Positions 7,773 through 15,417 of a stretch of 32,226 nucleotides of DNA are shown here, in pieces; within the stretch, counting starts at the first letter, position 1; each line of letters begins with the position of its first letter. The stretch is taken from contig JAQWOT010000341.1 of NCBI GenBank assembly GCA_029245725.1, forward strand, positions 1 through 32,226, in the 5' to 3' direction. The notes under the pieces were generated by a model. That model saw only the letters and a program-made list of their open reading frames with translations. It had not been told where the DNA came from and did not search any database. This stretch comes from SAR324 cluster bacterium. GTDB taxonomy: Bacteria; SAR324; NAC60-12. Both the position numbers and the translations under genes were made by a program.

Positions 7773-8437
7773 ATGCAATGTCCTCACTGTGCTCATCCTG
7801 ACTCTATTCGCTATGGCACCAGCCGTGGTGTCCAACGCTACCGTTGCCAAGCCTGCCGACGGATCTTTCAGACGCTACAACGTGGCAAAGATCCAGCCCT
7901 CAAGCAACAGGCCTGTCAGCTCTATCTAGAAGGGATGGGGAGGCGAGCTATCGGCTGGGTTCTCAGGATCCATCACAAGACTCTCTCTCGCTGGTTGGTG
8001 CAAGCTGCCCAAGCACTCCCAGCAAGCCCACCACAGACCGAAGCCTGCTCCTTCATCGAAATCGATGAACTCTGCACTTTGATCGCTAAAAAAAGTCCCA
8101 ATGTTGGCTCTGGCTAGCGGTGGACTCCATCTTTGGCAAGGTTCTCGGCTTTGTCTGTGGAAGGAGGACGATCAAAACCGCTAAGGTCCTTTGGCAGCAG
8201 ATCAAGCACCTGCCGACGATGGGCTATGGCACGGACATGCTGAAGTCCTACGAGAATTTTATCCCACAGGCCAAGCATTACCCGGGAAAGACCTTCACCA
8301 CACAAATCGAATCACTCAACTGCCGACTGAGGCATTATCTAGCAAGGCTCCATCGTAAAACGCTTTGCTACAGCAAATCAAAAACGATGTTGGAAGTTTC
8401 TTTGAAACTGCTCATCTTTAAGCTAAACAACCCTTAA
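7773..8437 (+). CDS. IS1-family transposase, two frames joined by -1 frameshift
   Basis: The first frame (7773-8117) gives an InsA-like part: a zinc ribbon with Cys 3, 6, 25 and 28 (CPHC … CQAC), then a helix-turn-helix (LYLEGMGRRAIGWVLRIHH). It stops at TAG 8115-8117. The second frame starts as a possible GTG ORF at 8120 and carries the catalytic part. A -1 slip on seven A residues (8088-8094) joins them as AKKSQCWLWLAVDSIFGKVL, which restores the family pattern around the first catalytic Asp (EIDE). The later DDE residues are the Asp in YGTDML and the Glu in QIESLN, followed by RKTLCYSKS, as in InsB. The fused product is about 221 residues, close to normal for the family, so the enzyme may still be active. 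Confidence 0.85.
8088..8094 (+). other. A7 run, probable -1 ribosomal frameshift site
   Basis: In the zero frame the run reads AAA AAA AGT. Slipping back by one base gives AAG TCC CAA TGT TGG, which moves the ribosome into the catalytic frame exactly where conserved transposase residues resume. IS1 itself uses a -1 shift on an A-run. No downstream stimulator was identified. Confidence 0.65.
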
Positions 8438-8500
8438 GAACCAACGCCTCTAGATCTTTTTAATTCAAAAGCTGTTTAGTAGGAATACATACAGTTTTGA

Positions 8501-8530
8501 TTGACAATTCTAAATGGCCTGTGTGATAAA
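8501..8530 (+). promoter_or_regulatory. Candidate sigma-70 promoter for the NitT/TauT-type operon
   Basis: A perfect TTGACA (8501-8506) is followed after 18 bp by GATAAA (8525-8530, four of six consensus bases). It ends 17 bp before the ATG of the first permease and lies 55 bp outside the IS1 right end, so it belongs to the host operon. Confidence 0.45.
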
Positions 8531-8547
8531 TTGAAAAAAAAGAGAAT

Positions 8548-9309
8548 ATGAGCATCAAAAAGAATGTCAGAAGTATATTAGAACCTGCACTCTGGTTTAT
8601 TTGCTTGCTAGTCATATGGCAAATGATTGTGAAGGTATTCGAGGTGCCGATTTATGTACTGCCAGCACCGAGTGACTTCATTGAGCGTATCTGGACGGAC
8701 TACGAAAAACTTTTATCACATGGATGGATTTCGACAAAACTAATAATTTGGGGATTTTTTAGTGGAGCAATTCCAGGAATTGGTCTGGGGTATTTAATCG
8801 CTAACTTTCAATGGTGTGAAAAACTGCTCTACCCGTTGGTGGTATTTATTCAAGGATTACCCAAAATCACACTAGCCCCACTGATGTTAGTTTGGTTTGG
8901 TTTTGCGGATTTTCCAAAAATACTTTTAACAGCCTTAATCACTTTTTTCCCAGTTCTGGTTGATAGTGTAATTGGTTTTAGATGTGTAGATAAGCGAATT
9001 TATTATTTAAGTCGCTCTACAGGGGCTAATTGGTGGCAAACTTTTAGATTCATTCAACTTCCAAGTGCAGCTCCATATATTATTTCTGGTTTTAAAATCA
9101 CAATTGTGGTTGCAGTAACTGTGGTGATAGTTGTGGAGTTGTTAAATTCCCAGAATGGACTGGGATACTTGGTCTTGAGGGGAATGACTGGGAATGACAC
9201 TCCTCTCATTTTTGCAACCCTTGTGGTTGGATCTTTGATCGGCGTAATTCTAAGTTATTGCGTTGATTTAATAGATAAACTGCTACTACCCTGGCGCTCA
9301 ATAAAATGA
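8548..9309 (+). CDS. NitT/TauT-family ABC importer, permease 1
   Basis: The 253-residue inner-membrane protein belongs to the SsuC/TauC/ThiX-type permeases. It has about six hydrophobic segments (first at LWFICLLVIWQMI), the family phrase VLPAPSDF near residue 40, PKITLAPLMLVWFG in the centre, and the cytoplasmic EAA-type loop GANWWQTFRFIQLPSAAPYI that contacts the ATPase. It would form half of the channel for the substrate delivered by the binding protein encoded next (53 bp downstream). The same operon holds a second, clearly different permease (10399-11226), which suggests a heterodimeric channel rather than the homodimer usual in this family. The substrate is unknown. A possible promoter sits just upstream. 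Confidence 0.88.
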   Translation: MSIKKNVRSILEPALWFICLLVIWQMIVKVFEVPIYVLPAPSDFIERIWTDYEKLLSHGWISTKLIIWGFFSGAIPGIGLGYLIANFQWCEKLLYPLVVFIQGLPKITLAPLMLVWFGFADFPKILLTALITFFPVLVDSVIGFRCVDKRIYYLSRSTGANWWQTFRFIQLPSAAPYIISGFKITIVVAVTVVIVVELLNSQNGLGYLVLRGMTGNDTPLIFATLVVGSLIGVILSYCVDLIDKLLLPWRSIK

Positions 9310-9361
9310 GAGTTAAATTTAGTAGTAAGACAAGATTTCATTTTTAACCTTAAGGAGAAAA

Positions 9362-10369
9362 ATGTGCAATTTTTCAAAAATACTTGTTCAGATGGCACTC
9401 CTAGCTTTCTTTTCATCAGTCGCGATGTGCTTCGCAAACGCTGCTGATAAAATAAAACTGACTATGAACTGGACTGCAGATACTGCTCATCTTGGATTTG
9501 CGCTAGCCCAAAAAAATGGATATTACGCCGAAGAAGACCTTGAAGTTACTCTTGAAGAAGGTCGAGGATCTTCAGTGGCTGCTCAACTGGTAGCCACAGG
9601 ACAGTCAGAACTGGGTTATGCAGATGCCGGGGCGGCTCTGAATGTGGCTTCTAAGGGTGCTCCCATAAAAATCATATCGACTATTTGGAAGTCAGGCCAA
9701 TTTGGTATACAGTACCTTGAAAATTCGGGGATAAAGGAACCTAAGGACCTGATAGGTAAAAAACTATCCGTTCCACCTGGTTCAGCTCAAGTTCCGCTGG
9801 TACCGTTGTTTCTAAAAGCAAACGGTATAAAAGAGTCGGAAGTGGAAATTGTTTTGGCTGCCCAAAATGCTAATCTTGGTTTGCTTACTTCTGGACAGAT
9901 TGATGCTGTTGCTGAAACACCAGAAAACACTGTTGTTCCGCTTGCCGCACAGGGTATCAAGGCTGGCAACATGTACTTCTATAACCATGGTGTCCCTATT
10001 GTGAGCCTGAGTCTTATCGCAAGAGAAGACAAACTGGCCCAAAAACCGGAAGTTTACAAAAGATTTATTAGAGCAACCCTGAAGGGTTGGCAGGAGGCGA
10101 TCAAAAATCCTGAAGCTTCTGTTGATGCCCTCAAGGAGGTGTTTCCTGAGTCTCAAAAATCAAGAGATGCCTTACTTAAGAGTGCAGCTTACAGCTTTTC
10201 TTCAGCTTGCCCAGGTGGTGTAGGAGACAAACTGGGGCGCACAGAAGCGAGCACTTGGAAAACAATTGGAGAGATTTTGCAATCTGTTGGGAAACTTGAG
10301 TCCAGTAAGCCGATTACTGCTTACTTCACCAACGATTTTCTTCCAAGTACTTCCGTAAATTGTCCCTAA
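9362..10369 (+). CDS. NitT/TauT-family ABC importer, substrate-binding protein (NMT1/ThiY-like)
   Basis: This is a 335-residue periplasmic protein with a signal peptide (residues 1 to about 27, ending FANA before ADKIKLTMNW). The mature start KLTMNWTADTAHLGFALAQKNGYY and the phrases EEGRGSSVAAQLVATGQ and ELGYADAG are typical of the NMT1/THI5-like fold that binds pyrimidine precursors, sulfonates, nitrate or other small organic molecules. The sequence does not say which. AAGGAG (9352-9357) lies 4 bases before the ATG, a slightly short spacing; a later Met would lose the N-terminal charge of the signal, so the first ATG is preferred. It lies between the two permease genes. No THI-box riboswitch was seen upstream, which argues weakly against a thiamine-precursor role. 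Confidence 0.88.
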   Translation: MCNFSKILVQMALLAFFSSVAMCFANAADKIKLTMNWTADTAHLGFALAQKNGYYAEEDLEVTLEEGRGSSVAAQLVATGQSELGYADAGAALNVASKGAPIKIISTIWKSGQFGIQYLENSGIKEPKDLIGKKLSVPPGSAQVPLVPLFLKANGIKESEVEIVLAAQNANLGLLTSGQIDAVAETPENTVVPLAAQGIKAGNMYFYNHGVPIVSLSLIAREDKLAQKPEVYKRFIRATLKGWQEAIKNPEASVDALKEVFPESQKSRDALLKSAAYSFSSACPGGVGDKLGRTEASTWKTIGEILQSVGKLESSKPITAYFTNDFLPSTSVNCP

Positions 10370-10398
10370 TTCAAAGCGATGCGCTAGCCTGAAAACTA

Positions 10399-11226
10399 GT
10401 GCATCACAATCTTCATTATCAATTGAATTATCTTCAAGTAACTCCCCCAAAAAGTAGTTTAAAAATTAGACTGCAGGTAAATTGGGTCAGTAGTTTAATT
10501 TATCCAACAATTTCTGTAATTATTTTTCTAAGTATATGGGAATTGTTAGTCTGGTTTTTTGAAGTCCCACTTTGGTTAGTCCCAAAACCTTCAGATTTTT
10601 TGAATCGCTTTTTCTCTGATTTTTCAATAATTGCTAATCATGGTGCAGCTACATCTATTACCATCATTAGCGGTTTTTTGTTAGGTATATTTGTCGCTGT
10701 ACCTTTAGCATTGCTGATTGTATCTTCAGATTTCTTACAGCGGGGGCTCTATCCAGTAATTGTTTTTCTTAATATTATGCCAAAAACAGTTATCGGACCA
10801 ATTCTGATTGTTTGGTTTGGAATCGGGCCTCTTGCCGCAGTTATTATTGTTTTTTTAATGTGTTTTTTCCCGATATTAGTAGACAGCATGTCCGGATTTA
10901 GAGCTGTAGATTCAAAATTATTTTACATAACTAAATCAATGGGAGCGACAAGTTGGCAGAATTTTTACTACATTCGTTTACCTGCGTCATTACAACATAT
11001 TTTTGGAGGGATGCGTATTGGAATTGTAAAGGCAGTTGAAGGTGTTATGATAGCTGAATTTATATCTTCAAACGAAGGCCTCGGATTTATGATAATGAGA
11101 GCTTCAAGTTTCATGGACATGACCTTACTTTTCAGCGGACTAATTGCAGCAGCATTAGTCGCCCTACTTTTCAACTCTCTCTTATTGACAATTGAATGGC
11201 TAATGATTCCATGGAAACACCAATAG
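10399..11226 (+). CDS. NitT/TauT-family ABC importer, permease 2
   Basis: A second permease of the SsuC/TauC type, 275 residues, with a first membrane segment at about 35-55 (LIYPTISVIIFLSIWELLVW), the phrase LVPKPSDFLNR, the core PKTVIGPILIVWFGIG, and the EAA-type loop KSMGATSWQNFYYIRLPASL. It is homologous to permease 1 (8548-9309) but diverged throughout, so this is an old duplication and not a recent copy. The called start is GTG at 10399 with no good Shine-Dalgarno. The first 25 or so residues look unlike membrane-protein leader sequence, so the true start may be further in. The ATPase gene follows 36 bp downstream. Together these genes make a full importer. Confidence 0.85.
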   Translation: MHHNLHYQLNYLQVTPPKSSLKIRLQVNWVSSLIYPTISVIIFLSIWELLVWFFEVPLWLVPKPSDFLNRFFSDFSIIANHGAATSITIISGFLLGIFVAVPLALLIVSSDFLQRGLYPVIVFLNIMPKTVIGPILIVWFGIGPLAAVIIVFLMCFFPILVDSMSGFRAVDSKLFYITKSMGATSWQNFYYIRLPASLQHIFGGMRIGIVKAVEGVMIAEFISSNEGLGFMIMRASSFMDMTLLFSGLIAAALVALLFNSLLLTIEWLMIPWKHQ

Positions 11227-11262
11227 GAGTCCATAAACATTGAGAATCAATAGTGTGTGTAA

Positions 11263-12102
11263 ATGATTGAGTTAGCAAATACAAATTACAATTTGGCTTC
11301 AGATGCTCCCTCCAAATCAATCGAGTTTGGTGCCTCCATCCGCGCAAGCGGAATAACAAAAATCTATGGTAATGATCAAGATGCTTTTCATGCATTGGGG
11401 CCTATTGATCTTGAAATTAAATCAGGAGAATTCGTCAGCCTTATCGGCCCATCTGGTTGTGGAAAAAGTACTACACTGCTGATTGTCTCTGGACTTGAAA
11501 AAGTCAGTCAGGGCTATGTTGAAATAAATTCTGAACCACTATCTAGACCGATCTCAGAGGTTGGGATTGTCTTTCAAGATCATTTGCTTCTAGAATTTAG
11601 GACAGCAATCCGAAATGTCATGCTGCAGCAGGAGATTCGTGGGCTGAATCGCAAAGAATATCAAGAAAAAGCGAATAATCTTTTTGAAAAATTGGGGCTA
11701 AAAGGCTTCGAGAATAAATATCCAAAACAACTTTCTGGAGGAATGCGCCAAAGGGTCTCAATTGCCAGAGCTTTAATTCACAACCCATCTATGCTTTTGA
11801 TGGATGAACCATTCGGGGCATTGGATGCTATAACTCGGACTCAAATACGGCATGACCTGGAAATTCTTTGGCTTGAGACGAAAAAAACTGTTCTTTTCAT
11901 AACTCATTCTATTGAGGAAGCAGTTGGACTCTCCGACAGAGTACTTGTTATGTCAACCAGTCCAGGCAAAATTATTGATGAAATCAAAATAGATCTTCCC
12001 CGCCCAAGACCAGCACACCTTGGTGATTATCCAGAGTTCAGTTCATATAGTAAAAGAATTTATAACATTTTTGAGAGGCTTGGAATCTACCGCTTCAAGT
12101 GA
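11263..12102 (+). CDS. NitT/TauT-family ABC importer, ATP-binding protein
   Basis: The 279-residue ATPase shows every nucleotide-binding motif: Walker A GPSGCGKST (62-70), Q-loop VFQDHLLLEFR, signature LSGGMRQRVSIARAL, Walker B MLLMDEPFGALDA and H-loop FITHSIEEAV. It matches the SsuB/TauB type, which energises import with the two permeases just upstream. The N-terminal 25 residues before the usual start (GITKIYG) are longer than in many homologs, so an inner start is possible; no strong ribosome binding site marks either. The end, RPRPAHLGDYPEF, is typical for this family. The AroE-like gene begins 29 bp later, so it is likely part of the same transcript. Confidence 0.9.
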   Translation: MIELANTNYNLASDAPSKSIEFGASIRASGITKIYGNDQDAFHALGPIDLEIKSGEFVSLIGPSGCGKSTTLLIVSGLEKVSQGYVEINSEPLSRPISEVGIVFQDHLLLEFRTAIRNVMLQQEIRGLNRKEYQEKANNLFEKLGLKGFENKYPKQLSGGMRQRVSIARALIHNPSMLLMDEPFGALDAITRTQIRHDLEILWLETKKTVLFITHSIEEAVGLSDRVLVMSTSPGKIIDEIKIDLPRPRPAHLGDYPEFSSYSKRIYNIFERLGIYRFK

Positions 12103-12131
12103 CCTTATTAAAGAAAAAGCCAGAATAAATT

Positions 12132-12917
12132 ATGAAAAATTTTGTTATGATTGGAGCACCTGTAACTTATGTTAGAACTCCTGATCTGTTAAAGGATCAT
12201 TTTAAAAACAGGGGTATTGAAGTAAAAATTGATGCCAAGCATGTAGAGTCGTCTGATCTTGAGAACTTCATGAGTTTCATGAAGAATAATTTGGCTATCG
12301 ACGGTTTGCTGGTGACAATGCCACATAAAAAGTCAGTTTTAAAATACTTAACGAACTTATCCAAAACTTCCCTTCTTTTAGGAAGTGTCAATACTATCAA
12401 AAGAATAAATTCAGGAGGGCTTGCGGGGACTCAGTTTGATGGAATAGCGCTTGTAAATGCACTTTCCAAATTCGGAGTTCCCCTCAAAGAAATAAGCATA
12501 CTTTTAGCTGGTGCAGGTGGTGCCGGTACTGCAATTGCCCTGGCATTGTCAGAACACTGTAAAATGCTTACTATTACAGAAAAAGACAGTGAACTCGCAT
12601 TGTCCTGCATTTCAATGCTTGCAAAGCACAGCGATGGAAATTTTAAATACTTGGCTGGTGCAGATATTAAGAAAACACATTATGACCTTCTCATAAATGC
12701 TACCCCTCTCGGCATGCGTGAAAAAGATCCAAGTCCATTTGATGATGAATTAATTTCGAGGGCAGATTGGGTTGCAGATATTGTTTACGATCCCCCGGTG
12801 ACTAAATTGGGTTTGACCACCGAGAAATTAGGGAAATCCCTGATCAGTGGTCGTGACATGGTTAGAGGACAAATTGAACCAATTGCTGATTGGTTGTTGG
12901 ACTGCGAGGCAACATAA
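12132..12917 (+). CDS. Shikimate dehydrogenase-like (AroE family) oxidoreductase
   Basis: At 261 residues it has the AroE family plan. The N-terminal catalytic domain has VTMPHKK (catalytic Lys at 66 or 67), GSVNT (Asn 87) and QFDG (Asp 103). The NAD(P) domain has GAGGAGTA (127-134), INATPLGM and DIVYDPPVTKL. AroE reduces 3-dehydroshikimate to shikimate. However, the SxSP substrate-binding motif expected near residues 13-17 is VRTP here, and NTD is FD. The two serines that hold the shikimate carboxylate are thus not kept, and the real substrate is probably different. It sits at the end of the NitT/TauT-type operon, which suggests it acts on the imported compound. It is convergent with the next gene, with 19 bp between their stops. 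Confidence 0.8.
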   Translation: MKNFVMIGAPVTYVRTPDLLKDHFKNRGIEVKIDAKHVESSDLENFMSFMKNNLAIDGLLVTMPHKKSVLKYLTNLSKTSLLLGSVNTIKRINSGGLAGTQFDGIALVNALSKFGVPLKEISILLAGAGGAGTAIALALSEHCKMLTITEKDSELALSCISMLAKHSDGNFKYLAGADIKKTHYDLLINATPLGMREKDPSPFDDELISRADWVADIVYDPPVTKLGLTTEKLGKSLISGRDMVRGQIEPIADWLLDCEAT

Positions 12918-12936
12918 TTAATGCAAGTACTAAGTT

Positions 12937-13614
12937 TCAAGAATTCTGTTTCCTAAGTTCATATTCCAATCGATAAGTTCCTGGCGCCCTCAATACTTTC
13001 AATCCATCTATTTGTGCTATAGATGCTGAAAATTCTTTGCAAACATTAAGTAGTGCTTGAGCCCAACCTGATTCAATAATTACTACCAGATCTGGTACTT
13101 CATTGGTATTGGACCTAGCTTTTCTTTCAGAAGTCTCTTTGTTGCTAGCTTCCAAATCAACAATACATAAATGGACACCGCAAACCAAAGAATTTTGCAT
13201 TTCAATTTTCTTGAGTAGATTAGTTGTTTCATCAATTATTTGATTGTTTGCATCAAACTGAAATCCAGCAACGATTATGTTGCCACCTTCACCCATTGAT
13301 TTAGAATAATGTAATCTGGTAAGGCCACGTGTAACATTATAGAAATCTTTTACTGTATCAATCGTAAGTGGTGTTGGTTTGTTGAGCCTTTCCAAATAAT
13401 TATTACTCTGTAAAACATCCATAGAAGTTGTTTCGTACAAAGTAAACCATTCAACTTCAGCATCCTGTCTTATAAATCTTCTACCTCTCAAAAAACCCGG
13501 GATATTGACACGTTCAGGTATATGTTCACTATCGTGCCAAAAATAAAATTTCTCTCTAGCTGCCCAGCGTATGTCGTTCCAGATCGCAATCACACCATTA
13601 CCCATTAAACTCAT
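12937..13614 (-). CDS. Unidentified protein, possible ferredoxin-like alpha/beta-barrel fold
   Basis: I do not recognise a named family. The 225 residues have no signal peptide or membrane segment. The first half (IWNDIRWAAREKFYFWHDSEHIPER, then VEWFTLYE) resembles the strand and WHDxEHIPER helix of dimeric alpha/beta-barrel proteins such as EthD-like enzymes. The second half (about 112-220) has a similar strand-helix rhythm and may be a second copy of the fold. An AAGG ribosome binding site lies about 10 bases before the ATG. It is convergent with the AroE-like gene, so it has its own promoter in the gap 13615-13982. A role in breaking down the compound imported by the neighbouring operon is possible but unproven. 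Confidence 0.7.
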   Translation of the reverse strand: MSLMGNGVIAIWNDIRWAAREKFYFWHDSEHIPERVNIPGFLRGRRFIRQDAEVEWFTLYETTSMDVLQSNNYLERLNKPTPLTIDTVKDFYNVTRGLTRLHYSKSMGEGGNIIVAGFQFDANNQIIDETTNLLKKIEMQNSLVCGVHLCIVDLEASNKETSERKARSNTNEVPDLVVIIESGWAQALLNVCKEFSASIAQIDGLKVLRAPGTYRLEYELRKQNS

Positions 13615-13982
13615 AGTTAAACATCCTTAAATTTACAATTAAAATCTTAAATAAATAGAATGGAAAAAGAAAAAAAAGTAGATTCAATATTTTACATTCT
13701 ACAAAATTTGCAGTTTTGAACGCATGAGAATGGAATAAGTACCAATCAATCATACGAAGTGCCTAAAGTGTTTTTAATTTCCTTGCAAGATTTATTGAAC
13801 AATAGACTTGTAGGTCTTTACTGACTCTGAGTTGGATTTCTGTAGTTTTTTCTTTTACAGCTGTGTGACTGCTAGGGTTTTGGTCAGTTCATTCTTGGGA
13901 TTTTTGCCAACCTTTACCTGCCGATTTACTTCATTTAGCATTTAGGCTCTGATTGATTTGCAATAGCCTTGAAAGAAAAGGA
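13615..13982. other. Intergenic region between the unidentified gene and hutF
   Basis: This 368-bp stretch must hold the promoter of the minus-strand gene ending at 12937 and the end of the hutGF transcript. I see the ribosome binding site next to 13614 and a palindrome (ACAGCTGT, 13858-13865), but no convincing terminator or gene. Confidence 0.5.
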
Positions 13983-15395
13983 CTAAAATGTTTTTCGAAT
14001 TTTGTGTCTGATCTTTGTGAGAGTCCGGATAAAATTATTGCGGAGCTTCTCTTGTCGTAGGTGTTGTTGATTGATGACATACCATCGACCATTGACTAAA
14101 GTTGTCATAATACTTGAAATGTCTGAAGTATAGACAATAGTAGAAAGTCGATGGCTCTTCGGTGATGCAGACAGCAATGGTTGGGATGCATCATATACTA
14201 CAGCATCGAAAGGCTCACCTACAGATAGTGGTTGATCAGAATATCCAGTGGCAGCACGTCCATGCAGTATAGCTTGCTTCAACGCAATTTCCCCACCTTC
14301 ATCAGAACCTTCAAAACAATAGGCGTTGCGCTTTTGATGACGCAACCTTTGTCCATAGTCTAACCAACGCAATTCCTCGCATGGATTGAGGCTAATGTGA
14401 CTGTCTGTACCAATACTCCATCGCCCTCCAGATTGCATGAAGGCACGCAAACTAAAAAAGCCGTCGCCAAGATTTCCTTCAGTCGATGGGCAGATTACAA
14501 CATGGGCCTTCGAACGAGCTAGCTGCTGTACTTCTTCACCATTCATATGAGTGGCGTGAACTAAATGATAGTTTTCTCCGAGATAAATATTTTGTAGTAA
14601 CCAAGTGATCGGTCTATTACCAAGAAACTGTTGGGCTTCTACAACTTCTTTTTGTTGCTCAGCTACATGAATGTGTCTAGGCACTTTTGCAGGAACTGAT
14701 TCGAGAATTTCGCAAATGGCCGGAGGGGAAGCCGCACGCAAAGAGTGAATTCCCATACCGAGCTTTGAATTGGCGGTGTTATCTACAAGTTTTTTGGTTT
14801 GAGAGAGCAGGTCGAGATAGTCATGTGCTGTTGGGGAGATAAAACGTCTTTGGTGAGGGTTCGTTTGGCCCTGAAATCCGCCTCTCTGGTAAAAGATTGG
14901 AATGAGTGTGAGCTTAATACCTGTTGATTGGGCAGCATTCAGTAATGCTTGCCCCATTGCGGCCTTTTCTTCGTATGAAGAACCGTCAAGATTGTGATGT
15001 AAATAATGAAATTCGGCGACAGCAGTGTATCCGTGACGGAGCATCTCAGCGTAGAGCATTGCCGCAATATCCTCCATCTCCTCTGGTGAAATAATGTTTG
15101 CGAGTTGATACATTGCCTCTCGCCAGCTCCAAAAATCATCTTCTGCACTATGATATGGGAGATTTTCTGCAAGGCCCGCCAAAGCATACTGAAAGGCATG
15201 CGAATGAGCATTGTTATGCCCTGGTATTGCAAAACCCCTGATTCTTTCTATCGGTTCTTGAGTCTTGGATTCTTCAGAAATTGAAAGAATACGCCCCTCT
15301 GAATCAAGCTGTACAAATGCTGGTTCAAACCATTGCCTTGTATCCCAAAGAGCCTCAAAACAAAGGTTTATCCTAAAATCAGGTTGGTTATGCAT
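13983..15395 (-). CDS. hutF: Formimidoylglutamate deiminase
   Basis: The 470-residue protein belongs to the amidohydrolase superfamily. HutF hydrolyses N-formimino-L-glutamate to N-formyl-L-glutamate and ammonia in histidine breakdown. Metal-site residues are visible: the HSH pair in PGHNNAHSHAFQ (residues 64-66), a further His in VAEFHYLHHN, the His in RHIHVAEQQ, and the Asp in IGTDSHISLNPCEELRWLDYGQRL. The phrase CPSTEGNLGDGFF is a strong HutF signature. Length is normal for the family. hutG lies 22 bp upstream on the same strand, giving the order hutG-hutF. No hutH, hutU or hutI is in the window, so the first steps must be encoded elsewhere. The reading is confident. Confidence 0.93.
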   Translation of the reverse strand: MHNQPDFRINLCFEALWDTRQWFEPAFVQLDSEGRILSISEESKTQEPIERIRGFAIPGHNNAHSHAFQYALAGLAENLPYHSAEDDFWSWREAMYQLANIISPEEMEDIAAMLYAEMLRHGYTAVAEFHYLHHNLDGSSYEEKAAMGQALLNAAQSTGIKLTLIPIFYQRGGFQGQTNPHQRRFISPTAHDYLDLLSQTKKLVDNTANSKLGMGIHSLRAASPPAICEILESVPAKVPRHIHVAEQQKEVVEAQQFLGNRPITWLLQNIYLGENYHLVHATHMNGEEVQQLARSKAHVVICPSTEGNLGDGFFSLRAFMQSGGRWSIGTDSHISLNPCEELRWLDYGQRLRHQKRNAYCFEGSDEGGEIALKQAILHGRAATGYSDQPLSVGEPFDAVVYDASQPLLSASPKSHRLSTIVYTSDISSIMTTLVNGRWYVINQQHLRQEKLRNNFIRTLTKIRHKIRKTF

Positions 15396-15417
15396 GCTGG
15401 TTCTTGTAGCAGTAAAT

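Larger units (their letters stand above)
7712..8446 (+). mobile_element. IS1-family insertion sequence
   Basis: The element is bounded by imperfect terminal inverted repeats. The left end (7712-7735) has GTTGG, 12 bases, then GTTTAG; the right end (8423-8446, complement) has GTTGG, 12 bases, GTTTAG, so spacing is the same and 15 of 24 positions match. Length (about 735 bp) and a single transposase spread over two frames fit the IS1 family. The transposase stop codon lies inside the right repeat. I see no 8-9 bp target duplication: the flanks (…AGTTTTGG and CCTCTAGA…) differ. The insertion is therefore old or the ends were altered later. Exact ends are uncertain by 1-2 bp. Confidence 0.75.

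Noticed and set aside
7703-8455. Target-site duplication flanking the insertion sequence
   Set aside because: The 8-9 bases outside each end do not match in any register tried.
8440-8548. THI-box (TPP) riboswitch before the NMT1-type importer
   Set aside because: No CTGAGA-type conserved core or matching stems; only promoter-like boxes are seen.
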